Positions 10,390 to 21,696 are shown, numbered from the stretch's first letter. The stretch: DNA of 64,000 nt from Marasmius tenuissimus (GCA_029532415.1 JAQOTA010000050.1:2728001-2792000), one strand, 5' to 3'. Notes: generated by a model not told the origin, from the letters alone. A program made the numbers and translations.

Positions 10390-11280
10390 CCCCTATCGAC
10401 ATTGATGCGTTCGTTTCCACGCGTCACATTGACAGGTACTACCACCATCTAATAGTATCAGTGCTCGCACACGCATACTCTCCGTTACGGCTAGTTCTCC
10501 ATGAACTGATTAGCATCAGTGCTATCGCCTCTGATATCGCGCCTTCGGCCGATGGCAAGACGTTCGCTCGAGAACACCACAGGAACTTGCATGGGAAACT
10601 CGATTTTTCTAGGAATTCCTTACGAGCTGGATCAGACGACGTGTTTGAAATGGCGGAAGAGTCGTCGCAATGGGTCTCAAAGGACGAGTGACGCTTCGCA
10701 TAGTGAGTGTTCTTACGTTCTAGTGTCACCGGTCAGGACTCTGGACGGTTTTCGTTATGGTTCTAAACGACCTGAACATAAGTACTAGGTCTGGGCCCAA
10801 GTCGTCAGCGAATAACACCGAATCACCTTGCATTCAATTCTTCCGATTCCCCTTGCGCCCGGGTATCAATTCTTGTCATAAGACCTGCGGTTGGTGCAAA
10901 GAATGAAAGAATGCAAATGCCGTTGAATCAAAACTCGAAACTCGGGAACGATTCAGACGCCATCGTCACAGGTACTGCGAGGTACTGATATCCGTCCTGA
11001 ATTTACCAACGACCGCTCAGAGCCTCTCTGACTCCGTGGATTTTGACTCGACGGTCAAACCTCTCTAAAACCCGCGTCGTCTGGATGTCAGCCACTGCCG
11101 TCATTCACAGGTACGCCATAGAAACTTGCATACGCCTTCCGCCCGCGTATACGAGTGCCTTGTTGACCATGCATTCAGTTCTCTCATCCCGTGTCAAGCC
11201 ACCACAGCGTCCGGTCGATTGCGTCTTTGTTCGTCTTTCTCCGTTTCCCAGCAATTGAAAAACCGCACTTCTGGCACACC
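10390..11280 (+). repeat. Array spacer between the captured fragment and H6
   Basis: Resumes at the CCCCTATCGACATTG block directly after the captured gene fragment. Positions 11043-11258 are almost identical to 3422-3637 in the first spacer. No gene seen. Confidence 0.65.
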
Positions 11281-11350
11281 GACGTCATGATAAACGGTAT
11301 TCCAGAACCCAAAGGAAATGTACGCTTCTACCCCTAGGAATCGTATAAAA
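11281..11350 (+). promoter_or_regulatory. H6 promoter: GACGTCA box and TATA box
   Basis: GACGTCA at 11281-11287 and TATAAAA at 11344-11350. It is nearly identical to the H2 promoter although the gene behind it is frameshifted. Confidence 0.55.
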
Positions 11351-11420
11351 GGAGAGTCAAGTCTGAGCAAAAACCTCACTCGAACACAGTACCAGTCCTG
11401 TTCAAGCAATCTCTCTAAAC

Positions 11421-11882
11421 ATGTACTTCACCAAGTTCTTTGCTCTCTCTGCTATCACTACCCTTGCGGCTGCCACAACCGTCGTCAAAAGGAACGGCGG
11501 CGGTGGTGGTGGTGAAGGGTCGGGAGGTTGCCCCGCCGTTCAATGCTGCGAATCGGCCACGAAGGCCAGCGACCCTTCCGCTGCGGCGGTCCTCGGTCTC
11601 TTGGGCATCGTCCTTGACGACTGTGAACGTCCTCGTTGGACTGAACTGCTCCCCGATTACCGTTATTGGTAGTAGCAACGGCGCGTGGTATGCTTTGTCT
11701 CCTCCGACTCTCGTACCACTGGTCCCGTCCTGATTGTGTTTTGCTTTAGCTCCTCCACCACCGTCTATTGCGAGGACAACAGCCATGGTAAGTACCTATC
11801 CCATCTTCGTAACGACCCACCAATAATGTCTCGACTCGTAGGCAACCTCATCTCCATTGGATGCCTTCCTATCACCATCTGA
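11421..11882 (+). pseudogene. Frameshifted hydrophobin copy (H6)
   Basis: Exons would be 11421-11687, 11750-11787 and 11842-11882. The first exon is 267 bp, whereas the intact copies are 263 or 269 bp, that is 3n+2. One extra base lies within about 11621-11625 (GACTGTGAACG against GACTTGAATG in intact copies), so the frame is lost before the fourth cysteine and stops at 11672 after about 83 residues. Downstream coding sequence, both introns and the last exon are otherwise preserved, including TVYCEDN and GCLPITI. GGTGGAGGC has become GGTAGTAGC (Gly-Gly to Ser-Ser). Close similarity to H2 says the break is recent. An assembly error of one base is the main alternative. Confidence 0.8.
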
Positions 11883-12304
11883 GCGGTTGGGCTCAAACGT
11901 CGGGATTTTTGACGGGATCATGTATCGGACGACGCGAAATAGTTTTATGCCTTTGTATTTGTTGTTTGGGATCCAGTGAAATTTGAATGGCTATTATTCT
12001 CGAGATATTGTTGCATGCGACATAAAAGTTGCCTCCAGAGTAGTAGAACCCCTGAGCTCACCGTGAGGCTTTACTCGAATTTCCTGAGCGCGTCACGACG
12101 ATTCGACTGCAGAGTTTTCCGCATCGCCTTCACATTCTGGGTCTGCGTGTTAGGTCCCAAAGTCATTTCCAAGATAGACTAGCGGGATACGGTTTCACCG
12201 TTCGCACAGTTGAGTTCAGAATCCTCGATTCTAGCAATCCTATCCAAGAAAACATATCAAATACCCACGTAAATACATTAAGTAACACATACCAGCTCTC
12301 TACT
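11883..12304. other. 3' flank of H6 and right edge of the array
   Basis: Contains the repeated 3' flank and, from about 12195, TTCACCGTTCGCACAGT, which also precedes the captured fragment at 10196. No gene seen. Confidence 0.5.
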
Positions 12305-14071
12305 CTACACTCCTCGATCGACGAGCAGCCTCTCCCTCCTTCCCAACAGCGCCCTCCAAAGCACACCCAACGCAGCATTGACCTCCTTTCTCCTGACGCC
12401 ACTCCTCTTCCACACCAGCCTCAAAACCGCAACAAAACAAAACAGAAAGCTCGCGTCCAAACACAGCCTCCGCAAAACGATCATCGAAGGTGACCTATCC
12501 GCCTCGCTCCTCACGAAGAACCTCATCAGGCGTTTAAGGAAGTCAAGCCCGCGCAGAGTAGGCACTACGACGAACGTCCATAGACCCAGATCCTCGACGT
12601 GTCCGTCCCATTCGTCGTCGTCTCCACGGTTATGAGGTGGACTGGGATTGGATTTCCGCCGGGCCAGGTTGTCGCGAGGGGCTGATAGACGTGTTCGAGA
12701 CCCAAATGGTGTGGCGCTTTCTAGAGTCTCCAATCTCTCGTTTAACGCCGCAAGCTGTGCCTGCATACTCTCTAAAGCCCTTTCTAAAGCCAATGAAGAA
12801 GCGGGCCGTACGACACCATACTGACCCATGGGAAGCGACTGAGGTTGGCTGAGGTTCATGGTTCGGTACGCGGACGAAGTTCCGTGCGTATATATGTTGG
12901 GAGGAGACGTTAAACCACTCCCGCGAGAAGACTCTGGGTATCCGACCATCGAGCTGCTAGCCGGATATAAGGAAGACGGAATCGACGTTGGTGACGGTTC
13001 CGCGAACGCAGAGGGAGTTTCGAACCCTGGCAAAGGTTGCATAGACGGGACGGAGACGCCGATGGGGAGATTAACAATCTGATTCGGAGGTGGCGACATG
13101 GCGAGTGAACCGGCTAATGGCGTTCGGTAGCGGTTGGAGCCTACTGACAGCGATGACTGTGGGCGGTTAAGTTGGCTCTGAATGAGTGCCGAGGAGGGGT
13201 CTAGTGGGTGGGGGATATCACGACGTTCATCGTCTTCTTCGTCATCATCTTCGTCTCCAGACTGAGAATCTGTTTCGGCGTCTTCAATTGCGTGGGCGGG
13301 AGGACGGTTTTGGAACGACCGAGATTGGGCCGAGGCTTGTGCTTGGAGCTGTTGTGCGCGTAGGAACTGGGAGCGGGGTGCAGCGTCGTCTTCTGACGCT
13401 GTGGACCCAGATGATTCTGAATTTGCAGTCTGGGAAAGTGTTCCTGAATCGGACGTTAGTTATCTTTATCGCGAGGCTTTTGAGGGGCGACGCACGACTC
13501 AAGACGATATGAGAGGGATCTCCATTGTACGACTCTAGTTCTTGGACAAGATCTTTCGCTATTGTTTTATCAGAGTACTTTCGAAGAACCTGTCGGGGAT
13601 GAATATGAGTTGACCGTGAGCATGGCATCCGACTGCAATTCGTGTGACCTTGAGGAGTGCATCAACATAAAGCCATTTCGCCTCGTATGGGTCGAGGTCT
13701 TTGTGCTTTGCCCAGGCATCCCTATGAGACAGAATGAGTGGTGTACCCAAGCCTGACAAAGGGATAGACGCACCACTTTGCCCTACCCAGCATATCCCAT
13801 ATTCCAGGTCGTGGTGACTTGACATTCCCAACCGTTGCTTATCGAGGATCAGCCAAAAGGTTTCGAGTAGGTATAGCACAAACTACCTTGCTTGTAGAGA
13901 CTGAAATACATGTCATGAGATGATTAGAACCAGATTTCGTCGAGGACAAACTCACCTGTACATCGTGAGTTTCTCTTCATAGTCAGTTTGAATTGGGCCT
14001 GTCTTGGGCAGGCCCTGGACAATTTCTACGGCACGGTCGAACTGAGCATCGATGAGCTCGCGAGAAGACAT
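12305..14071 (-). CDS. Acyl-CoA-binding protein with C-terminal hydrophobic segment (ACBD5/Atg37-like)
   Basis: Six exons (14071-13956, 13900-13887, 13837-13774, 13721-13649, 13589-13496, 13443-12305) sum to 1500 bp and 499 residues; exon 2 is only 14 bp. The N-terminal ~90 residues form an acyl-CoA-binding domain: FDRAVEIVQGLPKTGPIQ, LYKQATVGNV, SPRPG, WDAWAKHKDL and YVDALLKVL. A long Ser/Pro/acidic linker follows, then a probable coiled coil (ALERALESMQAQLAALNERL, from about residue 339) and a hydrophobic stretch near 452-465 (FLFCFVAVLRLVW) before a basic tail. A soluble ACBP is only about 90 residues; the ACB-coil-membrane layout recalls ACBD5/Atg37 of peroxisomes, which is inference. Its 3' end was duplicated into the hydrophobin array. 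Confidence 0.85.
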
Positions 14072-14253
14072 TCGCGATGAATGTAGGAGGCTGAATGCAC
14101 TGGTTCAATGATGAGTAAAGGAGGCCGTAGTCGGGGTGCAAGTGGGGAGGAAATCACACGTGAAAAGCGACGACGGCGGAAAAACGTGCCGTGAAATATT
14201 TTGACCTTTTCGGGAATTTGGTTACACCTGCTTTCTCGTACGCGCACAGACCA

Positions 14254-15459
14254 ATGTCGCTGACGGTCTTGTGCCATGCGACCAGAAGACAATTAGCTTC
14301 CAGAGGACTTGGCCTTGCTAGAAATTTCTCTTCTCCATCACCTAGCCCAGCCAAACCTAACAAGTTCAACTTCAAATCTGGGCCAGCAGCGGTTCTTCTC
14401 GGACTCGGAGCTGTAGCTTCGTACTATTTTTTCTCCCCGGACGTCTCTCGAAGTGCACCCACGCTTGCAGACCAACTCCTCTCACCATCCCATTTCACCA
14501 AATGCAAAGTCACGGCCTCCGAGGAATCTGGTCCGGATACGCGTCTCATAACGGTTACTGTTCCGAAACAATCTATCCCACCTGCTTCATCTCTGCGCTC
14601 AATATGGTCCGTATTCATCAAAGATGATGACATACAGGTCGAACGACCATATACCCCTCTAGAAGGAATAGACTTGGAGGGCCGAATGCTTTTTTGGGTA
14701 AAGAAGTACCCTCGCGGTGAAGTTGGTCGTTGGCTACACACAAAAAAGGACGGAGATGACATCGAATTGAGAGGACCTCTTCAGACGTGGGCATGGCAGG
14801 ATGGAAAATGGGATGAGGTCGTAATGGTACGCATCTGGATACCATAGCCTCCGTTCCTCGTTTTCTAACTTTCACCTTGTACGTTCAGATTTCAGGCGGT
14901 ACTGGCATCACACCGTTCTACCAGCTATTTCATAGCGTAATCTCCCGCCTCCCAACGACATCCACGACGCGTTTTACCCTCCTCCACTCTAACAAGACGC
15001 ACGATGAACTACCTCCATCAGCAATCTTGGGACCCATGGCTTCATATGAGAAGGAAAACCCATCCCGATTCCAGCTGCGCCTTTTTGTTGATTCGCCGAG
15101 CCCCTCGCCGAATGAGCTCGTCGTCCAAGAGGTTCAAGTTGGTCGCATCGGCAAACTGGATATTGCGAAATCTTTGCGGCGTGAAGACGCGTCACAATCC
15201 AGCTGGTGGAACAAAGTGTTCGGAGGAAAGGACAGCCTTGATCTCGGTCAACGGAATATCTTGTTTCTCATCTGCGGGCCCGAACCGTAAGTTCTGGCCA
15301 TTGATGTACCAAACCCCACTTTCTGACGCGCGTTTTATGACACGGAATAGGATGATCAACGCGATTGCTGGACCATACGGGCGAAACTTCTCTCAAGGCC
15401 GAGTCGGAGGGACACTAGCTGAATTGGGCTGTACTTCGGAACAAGTATACAAGCTGTAG
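14254..15459 (+). CDS. NADH-cytochrome b5 reductase-like flavoprotein, probably mitochondrial
   Basis: Exons 14254-14826, 14889-15286 and 15351-15459 give 359 residues. The N-terminus MSLTVLCHATRRQLASRG is Arg-rich and free of acidic residues, like a mitochondrial presequence, and is followed by a membrane segment AAVLLGLGAVASYYFF. The FAD-binding motif RPYTPL, an NAD(P)-binding ISGGTGITP and the terminal CGPEPM identify the ferredoxin-reductase fold of the cytochrome b5 reductase group. A Ser/Trp-rich insertion (SQSSWWNKVFGG) before the CGPEP motif is not typical of the minimal enzyme. An in-frame codon at 14191 would add 21 residues; I prefer 14254 for its context and targeting-like start. 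It would pass electrons from NADH to a heme acceptor; the exact paralogue (Mcr1 or another) is unresolved. Confidence 0.85.
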
Positions 15460-15809
15460 AGAGCGAGCAATATCTCTCGGGATATAAACCGTTGCGTCGT
15501 GTCACACCTCCCGACTTATACCCCTCCCGAACGATATCATCCTCGAGGAAGGGTGTACATTCTGCCCCTGGCCGTATTTTGTTCTACAAACACAGCTGCC
15601 AGTGTAGCCAATAACCAAAGCATAGAGACACCTACACAACGCCGGGAGCTCATGCCTTCCATCGCAAAGCCACCGAAACGATGGCTGGCGAGGAGGATTA
15701 GATTCGGAGAGTAGCGGTTCAAACATTCAAGTATCACGCGATCTTTCGTCCTCGAATATCAGCTTGTAGTCTGTATTATCATCACTGGCGACGCCGAAGC
15801 AATACTACA
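15460..15809. other. Convergent 3' region
   Basis: About 350 bp between two facing stop codons, presumably both 3' untranslated regions. No gene seen. Confidence 0.5.
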
Positions 15810-17050
15810 CTACTGCCTCTCCTCCATGATCTTCCACTTGATATCCTTCCCAGCCCAGAACGGCACGACGTTTTCTTCAGAAGCTATGCCGTAACTCCCC
15901 TGGATCTTGAACCCCTCAGGCACCTGTTTCAGTGTCACTTTCTTCGCAGAAGTTTCTCCTGTAAGCTCGCGCTTGTAGAACCGGCGTCCAAAGGTGCTGA
16001 CAAAGTCCTCCAGTCTGTCCAGTGCTCCGTAGGATTCCAGGACGTGTGCAACCAGAGGGAGGAGGACGGGAGACGTGTAGACACCCGCGGCACATCCTTG
16101 GTCTGGGGTACTCGTCGACTTGGCGTGAGAAGGGTGTGGCGCAGAGTCGGAGCCTAGGAAGAATCGGGGGTGGCCTGGCAAAGGTTTCAGCGTTCAACAT
16201 CGACATAGATGGTTGCAAAGAAATCATGGGTACCTTCTTTTATGACGGCCCTTAACGCCTCCCGATCGTCAGGGAACTTTGCTACAGGTTTGCAGTAGTT
16301 GAAAGACTGTCCTGCCCAGTCGTCTACAGTGAGGAATAGATGGTGTGCGGTGATGGTGCATGCGACTGTGGGTCCACAGGATTTGACTGCTTCGACAGCG
16401 GCGCGCGTTGTTGCGTGTTCGAGGACAATACGGAGCTTGGGGAATGCTTCGTGGAGTTTGAGAAGGTGGGGAAGGAAGGAGGGCTCGGCGTTGATGATGT
16501 GGATGTTCTTTCGATCCGAGAAATGAGCGTTTTGTATTTGTTTCGGTGTCGAGGGACTTACTTTCTCAGCATCGGATGGAATTTCCCCGTGTAAGTTGAG
16601 GACCATATCGTTTTCTTGCATTGCTTCGAAGATCGGGTAGTACGTCTCATACGATTCGATACCACCGTCCGAGTTCGTGGTGACGCCTCGAGGGTAGGAT
16701 TTGACACCGACGATGCCTGCTTTGGCTGCCTTGCGGATCTCCTCGGGAGTTAGGGAGGGTGAAAGGTAGAGGGTCATTAGGTATTCGACATTGGGGTCGA
16801 TTTTTCGGAGAGATTCTTTGTAGGCAAGAGCCTGTTCTGTGGTTGTGATAGGCGGTTTGAGGTTAGGCTACGATGCAAAAAGGTTGAGAGACTGAAAGAC
16901 GGTTCTACGGTGTCGCATTACTGCTTATCGTACCATGATATATGCAAGCTGGAAGCCTCCTTGCCGGACATGGGGAGTGACGAGCTCGGAGAGAGTGCCT
17001 TGACGAAGGTGAACATGAAAATCTGCGGGCGAAGGTATTGAAATCTCCAT
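15810..17050 (-). CDS. URA4: Dihydroorotase
   Basis: Cyclises N-carbamoyl-aspartate to dihydroorotate in cytosolic pyrimidine synthesis. Exons 17050-16934, 16867-16562, 16507-16234 and 16174-15810 give 353 residues, the usual size for the PyrC-like (stand-alone) enzyme. Zinc-site motifs are all present: DFHVHLRQG (His12, His14), the carbamylated Lys in GVKSYPRG (about residue 95), NLHGE (about 132), LEHAT (about 172) and GSDSAPH. The third intron boundary is confirmed because the frame otherwise stops right after KEG. The 54-bp second intron is a multiple of three and free of stops, so its retention would insert 18 residues before NIHIINAE. No sign of fusion to other pyrimidine enzymes. Confidence 0.95.
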
Positions 17051-17244
17051 GATGATGATCGGGCTCGATAAAAAGGATTGACTTGCAAGGAGATGACGAA
17101 AAAAATTGCCGGATTGAGATTTCTCTGATGGTACACATAACGGGTAATTTTTGGGATACGATACAATCGTAGGATGCTGCTCATAACATAGACATAGTGC
17201 GATACAGAACTACATGGAGAGGATGGTCGTAGTCTATGGCATAT

Positions 17245-17751
17245 CTATGATTGGTTGCCCTCAGCAAAGTTGAGGAGATCAGAGTCTCCTTGGTCAGAGA
17301 CGGTCATGACACTACAATCGACGATCAGTCGAGCTCTCGATGTGAAGAAGATAATGAACGCACCCGACACGGAACAACTTTCCGGCAGCAGTACCCAAAG
17401 CGACGTTGGTTCCAGCAAAGTGGTGAACCTGAGTTTTCGAAAGCATGGCGTAGTACTCAAGCTCAGATTTGCGGAGAGGAGGGCAGTTTCCAGCAATCAA
17501 GACGAGCTTGGCTATACAATGCACACACAACGAAGTGAGAGAAAGCCAAGTCAGCGATCGGGACCTTCTCAGCCTTATGCTCCAGTCCCGTGGATGAAGG
17601 CAACTGGACTCTACTCACCTTTGCCGTTACGCATTTGCTTGAGCGCAGACTTGTACCCGAGGGTGTATTTTCCCGACTTGACAACAAGCGCGAGCCTGGC
17701 TGCGATGGACTCGGTGGATTTGGCAGCCTTGGATTTTTTGGTGGGGGCCAT
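17245..17751 (-). CDS. RPL30: Large-subunit ribosomal protein eL30
   Basis: Exons 17751-17619, 17511-17364 and 17311-17245 give 115 residues, normal for eL30. [48 protein letters not shown] and [10 protein letters not shown] are hallmark stretches of this L7Ae-fold protein, which binds 28S rRNA. The first intron (107 bp) is roughly twice the length of its neighbours'. In yeast eL30 represses splicing of its own transcript through an RNA kink-turn; whether the longer intron here is used that way cannot be told by eye. It is divergently arranged with the kinesin gene. Confidence 0.95.
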
Positions 17752-18085
17752 CGCGGTTGTCGAAGGGTGTCTTGAGGAGAGGGTTGGTTTGAGTTGAGCA
17801 CAAGAAACGCGTGAGATACTCGAAAAGGTTTGTCCTGTCAGCCAAAACAAGGTTCAAGCTCCGCTTCAAGCCGAATCAGGCAAGATAAGATTCCGATCTT
17901 GCCTCGTGCTCGATAACGGATAAGATCCAATAAACGATCACATGACTCGTCGCGTGTTTTCTGTTCAACTCTTGAGCCAAACAAGAACCAAACGGTAACC
18001 ACCCTCTCGTTGTACACTCCATCAGAACTCGACTGCCAATCCGCTGGCTCATTCCACAAATTGTTCAACTTTTTGTAACTTTGTT
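17752..18085. promoter_or_regulatory. Divergent promoter region, eL30 / kinesin-8
   Basis: About 330 bp between two outward-facing starts; it must hold both promoters and 5' leaders. I see no clear TATA box. No other gene. Confidence 0.5.
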
Positions 18086-21000
18086 ATGGTTGCCGCTGGC
18101 TCCATTACTGTCGCAGGCGAGTAGTCTTTCTGTATAGAAACGCTTAGACTCTTTCATTAACACGGACAACGACAGTTCGTGTGCGACCACCAACATCATG
18201 GGAAGCTGCTCGCCTTCCTGAACCATGTTATGATACTTCGTTCCGAGGAGATGGCGCACTAGCAACTCCAGGTCGCGGAGTCGCGAATACAGCACCACTT
18301 CGAGAGGTTGTTCAGATTATAGACGACCGGATACTCACATTCGATCCGGACGAAAAGGATAGGGCGAGAGCGTTTGTTGAACGAGGATTCATACCACCGG
18401 GAACGAAGAGGTATAAGGATAGGCGGTTTATGTTCGATAAGGTGTTCAATTGGGAAGCTCAGCAGGGGGATGTGTATGAGGCGACTGCGAAACCGCTGTT
18501 ACAGGGCGTCTTGGAGGGTTACAATGCGACTGTGTTTGCCTATGGGGTACGTGTTGATCTTCTTTATTTACGATTCTTCGTCCTGACGATCCTCAAAGGC
18601 GACAGGATGTGGCAAGACACACACTATCAGCGGTACAGAAGCGGATCCTGGCATTATCTACCAAGCGATGGCCGATCTCTTCCAAAGGATAGAAGACAGG
18701 AAAGAAGAATGGAGGACAGAAGTTGTCGTCACATTTCTCGAAATCTACAATGAAGAAATTCGCGACCTCCTCGCGGAGTCCGGCACACATGCCCCACGAG
18801 GCGGCCTACAAATACGGGAGGACAAGACCGTCAAGGTCGCAGGTCTCGTGGAGTTGGCACCGAAGTCAGCGGAGGAGGTGAAGGAAATCGTCTTGCTGGG
18901 TAACACACGGCGAACACAAAGTCCAACACATGCGAACGAGACCAGCTCACGGTCTCATGCTGTACTACAAATCCACGTCACCCAATCCCCCCGAACTGCT
19001 GCCATTACCGAGGAGAAGACCATGGGCACCCTTTCTATTATCGACCTTGCAGGTAGCGAGCGAGCCGCGGCGACGACCAACATGGGCCAACGAATGGTAG
19101 AGGGTGCGAACATCAACAAATCGCTCCTTGCGTTGGGCAACTGTATCAACGCGTTGTGCGAGAGCGGAGGAGCCATTCGCCATGTTCCGTACCGTAACAG
19201 CAAGCTTACGCGACTCCTCAAGTTCTCGTTGGGAGGAAACTGCAAGACTGTCATGATTGTTTGCGTTGCCCCCACATCCCACCACTTCGACGACACTCAT
19301 AACACTCTCATCTACGCTGAGCGAGCGACGAAGATCAAGACCAAGGTCGTTACACGTAACGTTGTCAACGTGGACCGGCACGTCGGGAGATACGTGGAGG
19401 CTATTAACCGGCTCAACATTGAGGTCGCTGAGCTCAAGGCTAAATTAGCAGGGAAGAGGGACGCGGAGAATGAGGTTGTTAGGCGGAAGAGGATGGAGGC
19501 GAGTTCAGAAGTTGAGAGGGCGAGGAATGATATGAAGGTGAAGGTTGAGCAGACGAAGCCTTCAATTGTCGAGGGTGCCTCGTGTTCAGGGAAGCTGTCT
19601 GTGGCAAAGACGAAACTGGACGCGATCCGTCAACGACTTGCGAAGCTGGATTCTATGGGGACGCTATCGTCAGACTTGGAGGCCGAGCGGGCCCTGCTTC
19701 GATCGTTGGCAGGACCAGAAGAGCAAGCGTTGAAGTCTGACTCTGTGTTTAACGTCCGACTCCAACGATCATCGAACGCGAGCGCTATGTTCGACGCTAC
19801 CATGCGGGCGGTGTCGGAGAGGAAGTCGGACAAATTGGATGAGGTTTCGGTGGAGAATGTCAAGTTGGATGCCAGGTTCCGGAGAGCCGAAATGGAGCAG
19901 GCGAAGGCTGAGGAGGAGAGAGATGTTATGAGGGGCGCTGTTGATGACATGTCTCAGGCCATGGTTGGACTAATTGGAATACTTGGCCGGTGCTCCGTCC
20001 TGGTCAGCGAGGCGGCGGGTATGCTACAGCGGACGTCGGAGGCCGAATCATCGACAAATGCCGGGACCGTGGCTGATATGTTGGTTAACTTGAAGGATAG
20101 TAACGACGCTGCATTTACCCAGTTGATCGGCCATTCGACCGCAGGATACAAGGTGAACGAGTCCAAATCAGCGTTGGACTCTTTCAAGGGCTACGAAATG
20201 TCGTTCACACGGAGAATCAGCTCAGGACCTGCCGTGTTACAAAACCCAACATCTAACTCAAGGAGGACCTCTACCCACGCTTCCCTCGGTGTATCATCAT
20301 CCTCATCTCCTCGACGAAGGTCACCACGGAAATCCCTACGCTCGAGCCTTGCGGGGCAGCCTTATAGACGAACGTCCGACAAAGAGAAGAAGGGTTTGAA
20401 GCCATCCAAGAATGTTCAGTGGAAGGACGAGGCAGGACACGGCGACCTGGTTGATGAAGGATCCAAGCTGAACCCTATCGCTCTCACTATAACCCCTGCG
20501 AGCCCCGCACCTGGGGATACATCTGCTTCCTTGCCGTCCGGTCCGCAAACGCCTCCGCAGCGAACAACTCCCTTGGCAGGATCAGAAAGCGAATGGGAGG
20601 ACGATAACGAGAAGACGGATGATAGCTTTAGCCACAACTTCTCCCTTTCGCTACCACCTTCGACTCGCGATAGTTCGTTAGGGGACTTGTCCTTGTCGCG
20701 GTCGTACGGCCCGTTGCCCAAGAGGTCACGTCCCAGTCGTCTTGACCCTGGATTCCTGAAGTCGAAGGCTCGAGGAGCCCCGGCACTTGGTAGCTTGGCG
20801 GAAGGTGACGAAAGCTCACCCGAGCGCGGGGAACGACGGATCTCCCAGCCTCTGGGAGACCGTAGCATCAACCAACTGGACCACGACGCTAAACCCTCAA
20901 GCAAGCTGAAGCAGAATGGTCCCGCTAGTCCGTCGAAAAGGGGGCCGTCTACGCCCAGGGGTGCCTCCAAGAGCAGACGCCGTTCGAATATTGGGCCTGT

Positions 21001-21259
21001 TCGAGGGGAGAAGGGACGGAGGCGCTCGAGCATGATACCTCAACTCTCGCCACCGCCCGGAGAGACCACTCGCGCTAGACGTCTGCTTATCAGTAGTACG
21101 CCTCTGAAGCGGAGCAAGAGACTCTCCCTCTCACGCCCAGTGGCTGTTGCTCCTCCAGTAATGCCTCCCCTTAGGCGTCCACCGTCATCAATGTCAATGA
21201 CATCCATGGCGGATACTAGCACGAGCATCAGTGCTTCCTCACGACCGACTTGGCGTTGA
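18086..21259 (+). CDS. KIP3: Kinesin-8 motor (Kip3/Klp5/Klp6 type)
   Basis: Plus-end microtubule motor and depolymerase controlling spindle and nuclear positioning. Exons 18086-18116, 18176-18546 and 18599-21259 give 1020 residues. The motor opens VAAGSITVAVRVRPP and has the P-loop GATGCGKTH split by intron 2, switch I NETSSRSHA, switch II DLAGSERAA and the neck RNVVNVDRHVGRYVEAI, which is the kinesin-8 signature. A coiled coil (ELKAKLAGKRDAENEV onward) follows, then a long Ser/Pro/Arg-rich tail expected to bind microtubules. Intron 1 begins CAG|GCGAGT: reading phase and the conserved VRVRPP force a GC-AG intron. The start is the only ATG giving the conserved N-terminus. Confidence 0.93.
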
Positions 21260-21696
21260 GCGCTGCCACTAATAACCATGATATTTATGTTTATGACCCT
21301 TTCCCACTATGCACTCCTTACATACCCATCGTAGTCTGTATAGCACGTCGGTCTATTTACATGTCATTTCTTCATTCCGTTCTCATTCTTCATCTCATTG
21401 AATATCAGATGTAATCGTCCGTTTCTTTCGTCAGTCACGACTTAAAGTATGTATACCTGTACAATGAATGTACTTAGACCCAGATCACTAGTATCGTCTT
21501 CTCTCTGCCCTCGTTAGTTGAGCCATTCTCGGTTGTTGTAGTTTTCGCTTCAGTTCTATCGAATCGACGTCCCGCAGAGTATAGGAAATACAGTGTGCAA
21601 CTGACGCAGCACTTCCAGGCATAGATACGCGAAAGTCGATCAACTAAAAGACATTGACGAGCCGAACGATGTACGGTACATAACTGTGATATGTTA
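21260..21696. other. Convergent 3' region, kinesin-8 / Rat1
   Basis: Pyrimidine-rich sequence between facing stop codons, consistent with two 3' untranslated regions. No gene seen. Confidence 0.5.

Larger units (their letters stand above)
2580..12300 (+). repeat. Tandem array of ~1.76-1.96-kb hydrophobin units
   Basis: Five plus-strand hydrophobin copies start at 3800, 5556, 7512, 9468 and 11421, so spacing is 1756, 1956, 1956 and 1953 bp. Not only the genes repeat but the spacers too: the motif ACAGGTACTGCGAGGTACTG or a close variant recurs near 3341, 5124, 7048, 9008 and 10964. A CCCCTATCGAC-like block, a CCCCTTGCGCCCGGG block, the GACGTCA/TATA promoter and the 3' flank GAGCGGTCGAGCTCAAA also recur. 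The first spacer, from about 2580 to 3660, is also recognisable. Short open frames within the spacers shift between units and do not look coding. Confidence 0.85.

Noticed and set aside
20416..21033. 205-residue frame antisense to the kinesin-8 tail
   Set aside because: Shadow of the low-complexity Ser/Pro/Arg coding region; no domain.
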